A DNA stretch of 64,000 nt. Origin: Tetragonia tetragonoides. Taxonomy: Eukaryota > Streptophyta > Magnoliopsida > Caryophyllales > Aizoaceae. Shown one piece after another: positions 36,609-47,300 of this stretch. Numbering within the stretch: the first letter of the stretch is position 1; the number at the start of each line of letters is the position of its first letter. Location: assembly GCA_038025085.1 (NCBI GenBank), contig CM076152.1, forward strand, positions 26,124,001-26,188,000, given 5' to 3'. The position numbers and the translations under genes are program-made. The notes below the pieces were generated by a model. The model saw only the letters and a list, made by a program, of their open reading frames with translations. It had not been told where the DNA came from and searched no databases.

Positions 36609-37014
36609 CGGTGAGGGAGAGGGACGTGAGAGAGAGGACGGTGAGAGGAGAGAGAATGCTTGTGAGGGTTTTTGGCTCAGTTTGCAAAACTGATCAATTG
36701 TCTCACTTTTTCCTTATATAGGCCCTCAGTCAACCCAAGTCAAAGACTACTAGGTTTAGGAATTTATTTATTAATTTTCTGAATTAAAAAACTAATTGAA
36801 ACTAATTAAAACTATATGAATAATTCTTAATCATATATAAAACATTTGAATTAAATTCCTCAAAATTAATAAATACAATTTATGAAAGTCCCATAATAAT
36901 AATTTAATATTATTATGGTTTTAATTGGATAAATTGAATCCTTAAATGAATATACAATTAAATCTCCGAAACACAAATCAATATAATAATTATAGAAAAT
37001 ATTGGGGTATCACA
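34393..37014 (-). repeat. 5' LTR of C
   Basis: A close match to 25056-27680. TATA box at 36722-36713 (minus). A (GA)n run of about 30 bp at 36578-36607 is longer than in the 3' copy. The stretch at 35320-35350 lacks about 70 bp present in the other LTR (between ATAATTTGCATT and TTCATTTCATGC). Confidence 0.9.
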
Positions 37015-37376
37015 CACATAGCCTTAGAAGGTGAAATTCCTGAAACCCAATGGTTACAAGCCCGCTAGGAGGAGCTCATGTTCACGGATGAAAGACGCCT
37101 ACGGGCCTTAGACCATTCCCATATGTATCAACAACGCAGGCAAGAGCATTTAACAAAAAGGTTCGACCGCGAAATTTATAGGAAGGCGACTTAGTTTGGA
37201 AAGAATTACGAGCCCCAGTTACTGACCCCAGAGAGAAATTTCGACCAAACTGGTCCGGACCATTTATCATCAAAGACATCCTATCAGGAGGCGCCGTCAG
37301 ACTCATGGACATTGATGGCATCGAGTTTAGCCAGCTCACCAACATGGACCAACTAAAGAAGTGCTACGTCTGGAAA
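37015..37376 (+). pseudogene. Integrase of B, C-terminal part
   Basis: The frame interrupted at 25055 resumes in register after one TSD copy: ALEGEIPETQWLQAR, a TAG, then EELMFTDERRLRAL. After a frameshift near 37180 it continues EGDLVWKELRAPV, RPNWSGPFIIKDI and GGAVRLMDIDG, the GPF-type C-terminal domain of Tat integrases. It ends in an A-run at about 37374. Confidence 0.8.
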
Positions 37377-37659
37377 AAAAAAAAAAAATCGGACCCAACT
37401 TAAACGAACTACGCTGGCCTGATTCCAAACTGGATACGTAGGTAACCTTTTCAAAGGGGCCCGGCCAAAATCAATCCGAAAATTCCTTTCAACTCATTAA
37501 AAAAAAGGTATAATCTTTATTAAAACTAAACGAATAAGCTTACATTGCAAGAATTAAAAAAATTTTAAGGAAATAATGCAACTATGAGGGTTTAAGCTAA
37601 ACAAATTCCTATTATTATTTTTCCTTTGACAACTAGACTTGCTTTCCTAGAAAACTACT
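37377..37659. other. Spacer between integrase and antisense ORF of B
   Basis: About 280 bp, A/T-rich, no frame. It would be the convergent 3' region of pol (+) and the antisense ORF (-). Confidence 0.4.
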
Positions 37660-39045
37660 TTAATCCTTCTTCCCTTTAGAAGGCATCATTGAAGAGTTCT
37701 TCTTTGAAGGACCCTGACTTGAGGACGACTTGTGATTGCTTCCTTGAGCTGGGGGCTTTCCTCTGTTCAGTACATGATAGTCTCCCATTTGAGACAATTC
37801 CTTCCTTTTCTTGCCTCTTGTTTGTGAGTCATATCTAGGCTTTAGTTGGTCCCACTCCTCATGACGAAGGGCTCGTCTCACTTCTCCATCACTGTAGGAA
37901 GGCCAGTTCAGGTAGATCTCAGAAACCTGAGTTGGAACAATGACTCGAGCTACAGTCCAACGATGCCGGCTACGCCAATACTTTTCCCACTCCGCAACAA
38001 ATTCAGTGGTTAAAGCTACGACATTTGGTCTCATATTCTCTTGACGGGGGATCACCTGCTTCAAACCATATTGCCTCATGACCCTAGAGGGAAAGAAGAA
38101 AGTGGTCCTGTACAAACCAAGTATGGTAGTGTGGAGGATCAGGTCATCACAAGCCACTAAGGAAGTCAAGTTCCACCAAGGTACATACCAACGGATGATA
38201 GGTCCCGCCTGAAAAAAGGCATCCCATACAGCAAGGGATATGTCAGAATATAGCCTTTTGCTAACCAGAAAGCTAGCAGCAGTATAGGTTTTCTTTGACC
38301 AAGTCCGAGGAACACGAATAATCAAATTGTCTGGCGACTCTATCAACCTCAAATGCTCACATAACCAGATTTGAAGCAGCAGGGGGCTGCCAGAAAAAGC
38401 TTGGTTAGAAGATACTTTCAATCTGTCAAGCTCAATAATGGTTTCCCCTACGACCAGGTGCAAGGGAGAATGCCCTTCGACCATTTGATTAACCACTCGC
38501 AGCAACGAAGCTCTACCCAAGTTGGAAGATTCTGCATTAACTAACAGTAGGCGGTTTAACAGGCACAATACGAATGCCTGTCGACGGCAACGCCTGAATA
38601 TGGTGTCTTTCTCAGAAGAAATAGCGAACTTTTCGCAAAGTTGAACCAAGTCTACATCGACACCAAGCACCATATTTTTGGCTTCTGCAGATGACAAACC
38701 CAGGGATTTCCTATATTGATCCCTAAAACCATCTCTCACATAAGGCACATCTGGGGGAAGAACATCAGGAATATTAGTGATCGCATCAAATTCTTCAACC
38801 AAAGAGCATAGTTCAGAATTACCAAAACGGAAAACATGCAGATCAGAATCCCAATAATTCAAAGCAGACCGAAGAGGGGGCCAGAGTATTTTGGTTGGTT
38901 TTAAAGTCAGCAGAGTAGAAACGTGAAACGGGGCTACTTCAAGTTTATCTTCCACGGTCAGAATTTTGCACCTGGCATCGAACATATCTTCAAAGGATTT
39001 CACAATGGCAGAAAATTGGAAAAGTTTGGGAGAGATAAGGTCTAC
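37660..39045 (-). CDS. Antisense ORF 2 of Tat-like element B (about 460 codons)
   Basis: A long frame opposite to the element's pol, between integrase and the 3' LTR. It is open for about 460 codons without a stop, in an element whose other genes are ruined. The frame begins at a TTG (39048); the first in-frame ATG is at codon 23 (EDMFDARCK). An upstream ATG at about 39077 would join only if the T9 run at about 39046-39054 changed length, so slippage or an error there matters. Segments such as WDSDLHVFRFGNSELCSLVEEFDAI resemble domains I associate with plant transposon-borne proteins (DUF7745 / plant mobile domain-like); that is from memory. The tail is Lys/Ser-rich (KKNSSMMPSKGKK), possibly nuclear. 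A TATA box lies just upstream. Confidence 0.6.
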   Translation of the reverse strand, partial: VDLISPKLFQFSAIVKSFEDMFDARCKILTVEDKLEVAPFHVSTLLTLKPTKILWPPLRSALNYWDSDLHVFRFGNSELCSLVEEFDAITNIPDVLPPDVPYVRDGFRDQYRKSLGLSSAEAKNMVLGVDVDLVQLCEKFAISSEKDTIFRRCRRQAFVLCLLNRLLLVNAESSNLGRASLLRVVNQMVEGHSPLHLVVGETIIELDRLKVSSNQAFSGSPLLLQIWLCEHLRLIESPDNLIIRVPRTWSKKTYTAASFLVSKRLYSDISLAVWDAFFQAGPIIRWYVPWWNLTSLVACDDLILHTTILGLYRTTFFFPSRVMRQYGLKQVIPRQENMRPNVVALTTEFVAEWEKYWRSRHRWTVARVIVPTQVSEIYLNWPSYSDGEVRRALRHEEWDQLKPRYDSQTRGKKRKELSQMGDYHVLNRGKPPAQGSNHKSSSSQGPSKKNSSMMPSKGKKD

Positions 39046-39085
39046 CAAAAAAAAAGTGGTACAATATCAAACATCCCGAAAATCC

Positions 39086-39097
39086 TATTTATAGGCA
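39086..39097 (-). promoter_or_regulatory. TATA box for antisense ORF 2
   Basis: The minus strand reads CCTATAAATAGG, about 40 bp before the start region of the antisense ORF. The GCCGCTAGCGGC palindrome lies about 75 bp further upstream (39170-39181), with a degenerate copy at about 39191-39203. Confidence 0.5.
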
Positions 39098-39606
39098 GAA
39101 ACGGGGGCCGAAAAAGTCAAAAATCCACAAAAAAGCCCCACACCAGAGCTGTCAGTAGCACTAGTCAGTGCCGCTAGCGGCCCAGCGTAGCGCCGCTAGT
39201 GGCCCAGATCCTTGTCGGTCCGAGTTTCCCTTTTGCTCCAGTTTTCTCTTTTAATCCAAACGACCCGATTCCAGCCCAGTTTTAATACCCGCGCTGAATT
39301 ACAAAGTTAGAGACTCTCTTAGATTTATCTTTTTTTCATTTTTCTTTCTTTTTCTTTTTTATTTTTTTTAGGGGGTGTAATATGTGTAAATTTTGCTTTT
39401 CCTTTGCAATTTTTACCTTTTTTTTTTCTTTTATTTTATTATTCCCTAAATTATGGCTTTGGCATGCTGCATACCATGTTGCATAATTAGATCAGACGGG
39501 CATAGTTGAGTCATCATAGCATATCATACATATCGAAAATGTTTCAAAAAAAAAACAGGAGTTCGAAATTCCAAGGTCAATGTTTACAAAAGAGGCCTAA
39601 TACTAC
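39098..39606. other. Intergenic stretch between the two antisense units of B
   Basis: It holds the palindrome copies near 39170-39203 and a pyrimidine-rich tract (39320-39450). No coding frame. Confidence 0.4.
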
Positions 39607-40964
39607 TCAACTGGAATCATTGTTGTCAGCTTCATCATCAACAGACGGCCCCTGACCATAGTTCCCGGTCGAGTAATGGAGAGAAGAGCTATATATGGGC
39701 CTACTGTTCTCAGGTCTCATGTCCCGCCCATCATACGCTGGGGCTCGCATAGGGGTACCTGCCGAAAACCCCGAGGCAAAGAAGTTCGTCGTGGCCATAT
39801 CCTGATGAGAAGGCCCAACATATGACACATCCCATCCAGGGGCGTTCGCCCAACCTCCAGCCAAGGGCGTAGCAACAGGCGGCCTATCAAGAGAAGGCCG
39901 GAAATAAGCAGGAGAGAACATCTCAGGAACATACGGAATAGAAGGTCCGGGCGCCTCATCAACAGGAGGCCTGGTCACCACCACAGGAGGGGAACGAGCT
40001 ATAGACCAGTCTACTAGCCGAAGAAGCCCTCGCGGCGGAAGAGTGGCGTGGTCCTATCAAAGACGAAGACTGAGACATCTTGAGAGAATCAAAGTTAAAA
40101 TGTTAAGTTAAGCACTTCACTTAGCTAAGCAAAAAAGAGAAGAAAGTTTACGTACATCAACAGTCTTAGACCGAGAACTCTTCCCCTTGCCCATCATTCG
40201 ACTGTAGCCTTTCTTCAACATGTGAATGAGCTAGAACACTTGAGAGGTCTGCTCCCGGTTCAACTACAAAAGAGAGAGAGAGCCACAAAATAAATCCAAC
40301 ACTCAAAAGCAAGCACAAGTACAAAAGAGAGAGAGAAGAAGGCTAACCCCCGAGCAATAATTTTAGAATCCCTCGAGTGACAAGCAGGGATAACAGTCAG
40401 AAACTCGTTGACACCCGAGCCCAGTACCAAATTCCTGGCCCCCTCCGAGAAGGTCCCCAGCATTATAGCCCAGTGGGAAGTAGTCCCATGAGCCTGCAGC
40501 AAAATCCCGACACCCTAGCCAACCAATAAAATTTTCTCAATACCCCATGTACCACAAATACAACTAAAATAAATTCCACACAAATTATATACAGCTGACC
40601 ACCAATCCAGTACAAGTCCCAATTTTTCGTGTGGCGAAGTACTAAGAGTTTCAATTTTTAGTTTAAATATACTGAACAAAAAATAAAAATAAAAAAGAAG
40701 GTCAGAATACATACCAGCCTGAAGTCAGACAAATGACTCTGTCTATCCGGCAACAGAACACTGCGGTTCCAAACTCCATGCGGGCGCCAATCCAACCGCA
40801 TAAAAGCATCCTTGTACAGTCGAGCCCCATCCGCATGACCTATCGGAGGCCCTCGGGTAGAAGGCAACCCGGTGCAAAAAAGGCTCCGGTCATACTCCTC
40901 AGCACTCATAGGACGCTTCCCTTTGTCTACGGGAGCCATAGGAACACAATAGAGTTTTCTCTCT
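39607..40964 (-). pseudogene. Antisense spliced gene 1 of element B
   Basis: Exon 2 (40964-40715) follows the acceptor TTGTAG and holds the ATG at 40939 (MAPVDKGKRPM), EYDRSLF, GHADGARLY and WNRSVLLPD. It ends CTG before the donor GTATGT. Intron 40714-40494 (221 bp) ends CTGCAG. Exon 3 from 40493 continues in phase: AHGTTSHWA, GARNLVLG, EFLTVIPACH, KIIARG to about 40347. A possible exon with GTACGTAAA donor lies at about 40260-40155. The last frame (about 40050-39607) is Pro-rich and ends EADNNDSS. The segment LLERFWDSTNTFH that follows IISRG in E is missing here, so this copy has probably lost its central exon. A noncoding first exon probably lies upstream at about 41030-41160. Confidence 0.55.
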
Positions 40965-41019
40965 CTACAAGTGAGAAAACAAAAGTATTAGATTCGCAAG
41001 AAACAAGCACCGAAGAAAA

Positions 41020-41538
41020 CGGACAAGAATCGACTTGCCTCAAGTGGCGTGAAGCACTCAACAATGGAGGAACTTGGGAACTTGTTCGACAATGTCACTC
41101 GGTCAAGAAGAAAACCCAAAATGCGAACAGAAGAAAGAGAAAGGGCCAAAGCACTTTTATTTGGCTCAAGCCCAGCCCCGCTAGCGGTGCTGGCCAGAGC
41201 CGCTAGCTGCGCTGCAAGACCCGCAGCGCGGGACCCACTGCTGACCCATGGCCCCTTTTTCAGCCGAAGTTTGTTATTACAGTTCGTTTTGTGGCAATAT
41301 CAATACCAAGCGCGAGGGAGCAAAGCCCCCTGGCCCACAAATTCAAATTCGACAGTTGGCCCATTTTACGGTACCAACTATTTTCAGGTAAAACTAACCC
41401 GTTTATTTTTGCAAGGCCCAAGTACTGAAACTCGAATCTACATGGTGATGACTCTCACCACCCAGATCGAGCGACCTAGTTATTTATGAGCCCGAAATTT
41501 TTTCGTCACTTGCTAAACAACACAACACTTCAAATTTT
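41020..41538. other. Putative first exon and promoter of antisense gene 1 (B)
   Basis: On the minus strand AATAAAAG (about 41150-41160) is followed by sequence matching E's + strand 58281-58398 and then CTTGAG-GCAAGTC. In E the same place reads CTTGAG-GTAAGTC, a strong donor, so B has a GC donor. CCGCTAGCGG lies at 41178-41187. The rest up to 41538 is noncoding. Confidence 0.45.
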
Positions 41539-41960
41539 TAGGGTTAGTCAATTATCGCTTAAGCTATTGCGGTTAAACTGTCGCTCTGCAAGGTTACAAA
41601 TTTTTGGAGTTAGTCAATGATCTCTTAAGCTATTTCGGTAAAATTGTCCCTCTGCATGGTTACAAATCTTTGGTGTTAGTCAATGATCGCTTAAGCTGTT
41701 GCGGTTAAACTATCTCTCTTTGAGGTTACTTATTATGTTTCAGTCAATGATTGTTTAAACTGTTGCGGTTTTACTGTCCATTGTTTTTCTATATATGTTT
41801 CAGTCAATGATTGCTTAAACTGTTGCGGTTATACTATCCATTATTTTTCCAGTCAATGATTTCTTAAACTGTTGCGGTTATACTGCCCATTATTTTTCTT
41901 TATATGTTTCAGTCAATGATTGCTCAAATTATTGCATTTAAACTGTTCATATGTTCTAAC
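41539..41960 (+). repeat. Tandem repeats, about 60 bp x 7, near the 3' LTR of B
   Basis: Seven imperfect units anchored on GTCAATGAT, at 41547, 41613, 41679, 41743, 41803, 41852 and 41912, so spacings are 66, 66, 64, 60, 49 and 60. Each unit includes CTTAAGCTGTTGCGGTTA-like sequence. E has an inverted homologous array at about 57583-57905. Tat-lineage elements are known for hypervariable tandem repeats in this position. Confidence 0.75.
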
Positions 41961-42312
41961 CACTTTATGGGCGATTATTTTTAATCGCGCGATCTCGTTG
42001 ACTTTTTCGTTTCTTAAACAGGGATGGAATCTCGACATCCGCCGAGCGGTGTTTAGTCATTGTTTTTCGAAGCACTCTATGTTGATCATTCTCAAAGTAT
42101 TACTAACCTTTTCATTCACTCTGAATACAGGTCCCCAGCAGACGTTTAGACCATCTACAAGCGGTGTTCTATCCTGCTACTATAACCTTTGTTTTCTCTT
42201 GTGTTCACAGGGATGAAATCTTAGCACACTACGAGCGTGTTCCAGCTCAGGATTGTCTTCATATGCATGTCGCCTTCGGAATACTTTGATCTTCGCTTTT
42301 ACTCAAACTCGA
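41961..42312 (+). other. 3' untranslated region of B
   Basis: No coding frame I accept. It matches, inverted, E 57170-57582 (for example CATCTACAAGCGGTGTTCTATCC), so it belongs to the element. Confidence 0.5.
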
Positions 42313-42327
42313 TCAAAGGGGGACTTC
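42313..42327 (+). promoter_or_regulatory. Polypurine tract of B
   Basis: ATCAAAGGGGGACTTC ends directly at the 3' LTR start TGTAGACG (42328). E has the inverse (57170 onward, AAGCCCCCACTTTGATCG). Confidence 0.65.
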
Positions 42328-43650
42328 TGTAGACGTGAAAAAAGCGTCTTCAGATTTCTCCGCAAAAGCCCGATGATGAAAGGAGTAATTTTAAACTTGA
42401 ACTGCTATTTTTTCTTTAATAGTTAAGATAAGGACTCAGGTTTTTCCTCCAAACACTCTTTCATTTCATTTCATTTCATTCAAAAGCCCCGTTCAAGAGC
42501 TTTCCAACTACGCCTCTCATGCCTCATTCCGACCCCCGGTCGCCAACTTGCGGTTTAGTTGCAAAATCGTCTTTTACCATTTAGGGGTAAAACGGTCTTT
42601 TCACGTTTTTTCGGAATATTTAAAATCCCTCCGAAAAATATAAACAGGCTGGATAACGTCATTATGATGTCATCTAGCTGGCTGCTGAGAGCCGTCAGCG
42701 ACCCAGGCTAGGGCCGCTAGCGGCGCTGACCAACTTCCCAGGATCGGTAGCAGCCCTGACCAGCGCCGCTAGCGGCTCTAACTTCTCTTCATGCCCAACT
42801 CATTTATCAAGCTCGTCTCATTTTTCAGCTTAAATTCGACCGTACAACCCTACTTCCATCGCGTATATAAACAACCTTTCACTCTCAGATCAAAACACAC
42901 CGTTTACAGGTTACAACCTCTATACTCAGGAGTATTAACACTGAGCTTCCCCCTCTTTCTTCCAAACTTGAGATCTATTTTTACTATTCTTGTGAAAAAC
43001 ATTAGCCTACAGTTCAGGTACAAATTTCTGAGGGCTCAAATTAAATTGCTTGCCTAATTGTTTATTTTCCAGTAGTCATAATGTAGATATCATTCTAGAA
43101 TAACGTTTTTATTGCTTCCTAAATATTGTCTGTATAATCGTTGTGCTGCTCAATTTGTCAATCGAATGCATGTCTAAATAAGGGTTGAAAATAAATGTTG
43201 TGATGCTTGTAATGAACCAATTAATAGTCTAAGTCTAGGTTGTAAATCCGGTTTGTGTGGGAGTTATGGATTTAAATTATTAAGGAAACTTGTGTTAGTA
43301 GAGGCCGTCATAGTACGGGCGACTTGGGTGCGTAACACCTTCCCACCTCGGACCTTCGCCCCCGAACCCTTTATTCTTAGGTACTTATATGTTTTATATA
43401 AGCGGGAGTCTTTCTAAAAACATGATTAGTTCAGTTATCGCGCTATTGGGTTGTCCCTTCGGTTTGTCCCTTCGATAAAACGCCGATAGCAGATTTGTGA
43501 CCTCTTTCATGGTTTTTATTCAATTCAATTCAAATCTTTTCAAAATATTTCCTAACTCGATGGTCCCTTGAAATTATCTCAGCCCCCAACTGAAAAATTT
43601 TCTATAAGGACGCACTGCGTGGAAACCGTAGGAAATCCCGGGTCCTTACA
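42328..43650 (+). repeat. 3' LTR of B (1,323 bp)
   Basis: It starts TGTAGACG and ends GGGTCCTTACA, followed by TSD GTGAG. It differs from the 5' LTR mainly by an extra stretch of about 50 bp at 42700-42770 that adds a second GCCGCTAGCGGC palindrome (42713-42724 and 42765-42776). TATA box at 42864-42872. Confidence 0.85.
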
Positions 43651-43655
43651 GTGAG

Positions 43656-44087
43656 GAGAGAAGGAGAGAGAGACTGGTAAGAGAGAGGGAGAGGACGGTG
43701 ACAGAGATGAGGGAGAATGCTTGAGAGTTTTGGCTCAGTTTGCATAACTGATCAACTGTCTCACCTTATTCTTTATATAGGCACTAAGTCAACCAAAGTC
43801 AAAGACTAATAGGTTTAGGAATTAATTGAATAGTTTTCTGATTTAAATTGCTAATTAAAACTAATTAAAACTATATGAATAATTCTTATTCATATATAAA
43901 ACATTTTAATTAAACTCCTCAAATTAAGAAATGTAATTTATGAAAGTCCCATAATAATAATTAATATTATTATGGCTTTAAATGAATAAATCGAATCTTT
44001 AAATGAATATACGATTTAATCTCCGAAACTATATATAAATCATTTATAATTCAATATAATAATTATAGAAAATATTGGGGTATCACA
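43656..44087 (-). repeat. 3' LTR of D, piece 3
   Basis: Resumes the D LTR after B and its TSD (GAGAGAAGGAGAGAG...) and ends GGGGTATCACA at 44087. TATA box at 43781-43772 (minus). Together the three pieces total about 2.53 kb against 2.70 kb for the 5' LTR. Confidence 0.85.
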
Positions 44088-44329
44088 TTCTACCCTCCTT
44101 AAAAGAAGTTTTATCCCGAAACTTGAGTCATGAAGTAATCACTTCTAAAAACAAAACGAGTTTACCATACGAAGGTATAAAACAATGAAGAATGTTGACC
44201 AGCATGCACCATGCAATGCTTGAACATGCAATTCATGCAAAGCGATAAACAAAACGAAATTTCATGGTGTGACATTTTACCCTCCTTAAAAGGAGTTTCG
44301 TCCCGAAACTCAAGTGAGACTAGTACCTT
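44088..44329 (-). promoter_or_regulatory. PPT of D, duplicate and hairpins
   Basis: The minus-strand PPT AAGGAGGGTAGAA abuts the LTR. A second copy lies at about 44273-44310 with the GAGTTTCG/CGAAACTC hairpin, as in C. Confidence 0.5.
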
Positions 44330-47300
44330 CTAGAAGAGGTCTGGATACTTTTCGCGCATTATGAATTCAGCTTCCCATGTTGCTTCCTCTTGACCTTCTC
44401 GAAACCAAACGAATTTGACAATCGGAATAGTTTTTGTTCGAGTTGAGTTTTCTTTGCGATACACTATCTTGATAGGACACTTTTCATAAGTCAAACATTC
44501 ATCGAGACCGATCGTTTCAGGTTGAACGACATGAGTTGAATCATGTACATATCGCTTCAATTGAGAGACGTGAAACACACTATGGACTTTTGCAAGTTCC
44601 ACAGGTAAAGCTAATCGTTAAGCAACCTCACCAATCCTTTCCAGGATCTCGTAAGGACCAATGTAACGAGGACATAGCTTCCCCTTACGACCAAAACGCA
44701 TGACACCTTTAGTAGGAGATACTTGTAAAAGTACCTTGCTTCCCACATCAAACTCTTCAGGTCTACGACCTCTATCTGCGTACGATTTCTGGCGATCTTG
44801 AGCACTACGCATCTTCGCTTGAATCACCTTGACCACATCGACGGTCTGCTGGATCATTTCTGGACCCAAAACTGCAGTTTCACTAATATCTTTCCAACAA
44901 ACAGACGATCTACACTTCCTACCATACAATGCTTCATATGGCACTCGATAAATGCTTGAACGATAGCTATTGTTGTAAGAAAATTCGGTCAACGGAATAT
45001 GTGTATCCCACGAGCCTTGATACTCGAGAGCACACGCTCGTAGTATATCCTCTAAAGTTTCAATCGATCATTCCGTCTTACCATCAGTCGGAGGATGAAA
45101 AACAGTACTGAACTTCAATTTGCTTCAAAAAGCTTCTAGCGATTTCTGCCAAAAGTGTGATAGAAACCTCGAGTCCCTATCTGAAACGATATCCTTTGGA
45201 ACACCATGAAGTCTCATAACTTCCTTGACGTAAGCATCCGCTAGCTTCTCCATTTCCCAAGTGTCATTCATTGGGATGAGTCTCGCAACTTTTGTCAAAC
45301 GATCTACAATGACCCAAATGGCGGTGTTCTTCTTCTGTGTCAATGGTAAACCCATGACAAAGTCCATAGAAATTGAATTCCATTTCCACGTAGGAATTTC
45401 AAGAAATTGTATCATTCCATCAAGTCTCTTGTGTTGGATCTTAACCTTCTGGCACGTTAGACACTTAGCCACGAACTCAGCGACATCTTGTTTCATACCT
45501 TTCCACTAGAACATTTGGCGAAGGTCTTTGTAGAGCTTGTCTCCACTAGGATGTACAGAATAGGGCGTATTGCGAGCTTCACCCAGAATCTGACTCTTGA
45601 TATCCGGGTCATTTGGCACACAGACACGATCAGGAAATCTCATGACACCATCTTTACCAATAGAAATTTCCTCGGATCTACCCTCGTCCTGTGGTGCAGA
45701 ATTCGTCGACGATCCTCATCTGAACTCTGTTTACTCTTGATCTCGTCGAGCAAGGTTGGTCGAACTGACATATGCGCTAAGGTACATTGAACGTCACCTT
45801 TCAGCACAATCTCCACGTCTAGACTCTGTAAGTCACGAATGATCTCCTTCGGAAGTACTAAAGCAGTGTTCAGCGTATGACGAGTCATTCTACTCAAAGC
45901 GTCAGCTACCAAGTTAGCTTTCCCTTCGTGATACTAAATATCAATATCGTACTCCGTCAACAACTCTAGCCATCTCCTTGGTTGCATATTCAACTCCTTT
46001 TGCGTGAATATGTACTTTAAGCTCTTGTGGTCTGTAAAGATATTGACAGCAGAACCATAATGATAATGTCTCCAAATCTTCAACGCAAACACGACAGCTG
46101 CGAGATCTAAGTCGTGAGTAGGGTAGTTATCCTTGTGCTTCTTCAGTGGTCTTTAAGCAAAAGCCACTACCTTTCCATGTTGCATCAAAACACAGCCTAA
46201 GCCATGCTTAGACGCGTCACTATAAACTTCATACCCTTCAGTACCCGATGGCAAAGTCAAAATTAGTGCGCTCGTAAGACGTTTCTTCAACTCTTGAAAA
46301 GCAGCTTCACACTTTTTCGGACCACACGAACTTCGTCGTCTTCTTCATCAAGTTTGTCACAGGATGCGCTATCTTCCAAAATCCTTCCACAAACCTACGA
46401 CAGTAACCAGCTAACCCAAGAAAGCTTCTAACCTTAGTCACGCTCTTCGGTGCGGACCAGTCCATAACAGCTCGTATCTTTTCCGGGTCAACAACAACTC
46501 CACTCTTAGACACCACGTGTCCTAAGAAAGAAACAATTTCTAACCAAAACTCGCACTTTGACAACTTGGCGTAAAGTTGATGTCGTCTCAAAATCTCCGA
46601 AACGGTTTGCAATTGTTGCTCGTGCTTAGTAGCGTTCTTCGAATAGACCAAAATATCGTCAATAAAGACAACTACGGACTGATCGAGATATGGCTGGAAC
46701 GTATGGTTCATCAAATCCATAAACATCGCAGGGGCGTTCGTCAACCCAAAAGGCATAACAGTGAACTCGTAGTGTCCATACCTCCTCCTAAACACGGTCT
46801 TTGCAATGTCAGGCTCGTAAATCCTGAGTTGATAGTATCCTGAACGTAAATCGATCTTTGAGAAGACAGTCGCTCCACGAAGTTGGTCGAATAGATCATC
46901 AATCCTCGGTAGTGGATAACGATTCTTGATTGTAATCTTGTTCAGCTCGCGTAGTCTATGCACAGTCTCATACTACCGCCCTTCTTACGCACAAACAAAA
47001 AAGGAGCACCCTAAGGCGATACTCTAGGACGTATGTATCCCTTGTCCAGTAGTTCCTCTAGTTGCGTCTTAAGTTCTTTCATCTCGACAGGGGCCATGCA
47101 ATACGGAGCTTTCGAGATCGGAGCAGAACCTGGAGCCTAATCTATCGAAAAGTCGAGAATGCGTTGCGAAGGCATTCCGGGTGTCTCGTTTGTAAAGACG
47201 TCAGCTTATTCCGAAACAAATGGTATAGGTTGCGAAACTTCAGCTTCTCGACTTGTATCCACCACATGACATAGGTAAATTTCTTCACCTTTAGTCGTGC

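Larger units (their letters stand above)
25056..37014 (-). mobile_element. Tekay/Del-like chromovirus C (11,959 bp), complete structure
   Basis: A minus-strand element with two near-equal LTRs (25056-27680, 2,625 bp; 34393-37014, 2,622 bp), a PBS, an extra ORF, gag-pol and a PPT, inserted in the integrase gene of B. It is the structurally most complete copy in the window and, by nesting, younger than B and D. Its coding frames nevertheless carry multiple stops and shifts. Confidence 0.92.
20645..43650 (+). mobile_element. Tat/Ogre-like element B, containing element C
   Basis: A + strand element with direct LTRs (20645-21917 and 42328-43650) and TSD GTGAG. After removing C (25056-37014) and one TSD copy it is about 11 kb. 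Content: leader, gag remnants, integrase (split by C), two antisense ORF units, tandem repeats, PPT. Protease, RT and RNase H are missing, so it could not have been autonomous in this form. The first two bases of the left LTR read AG rather than TG. Confidence 0.85.

Noticed and set aside
41049..41489. 146-codon + strand ORF in B
   Set aside because: No similarity to retrotransposon proteins and not preserved in E; overlaps the putative antisense first exon and GC-rich palindromes.
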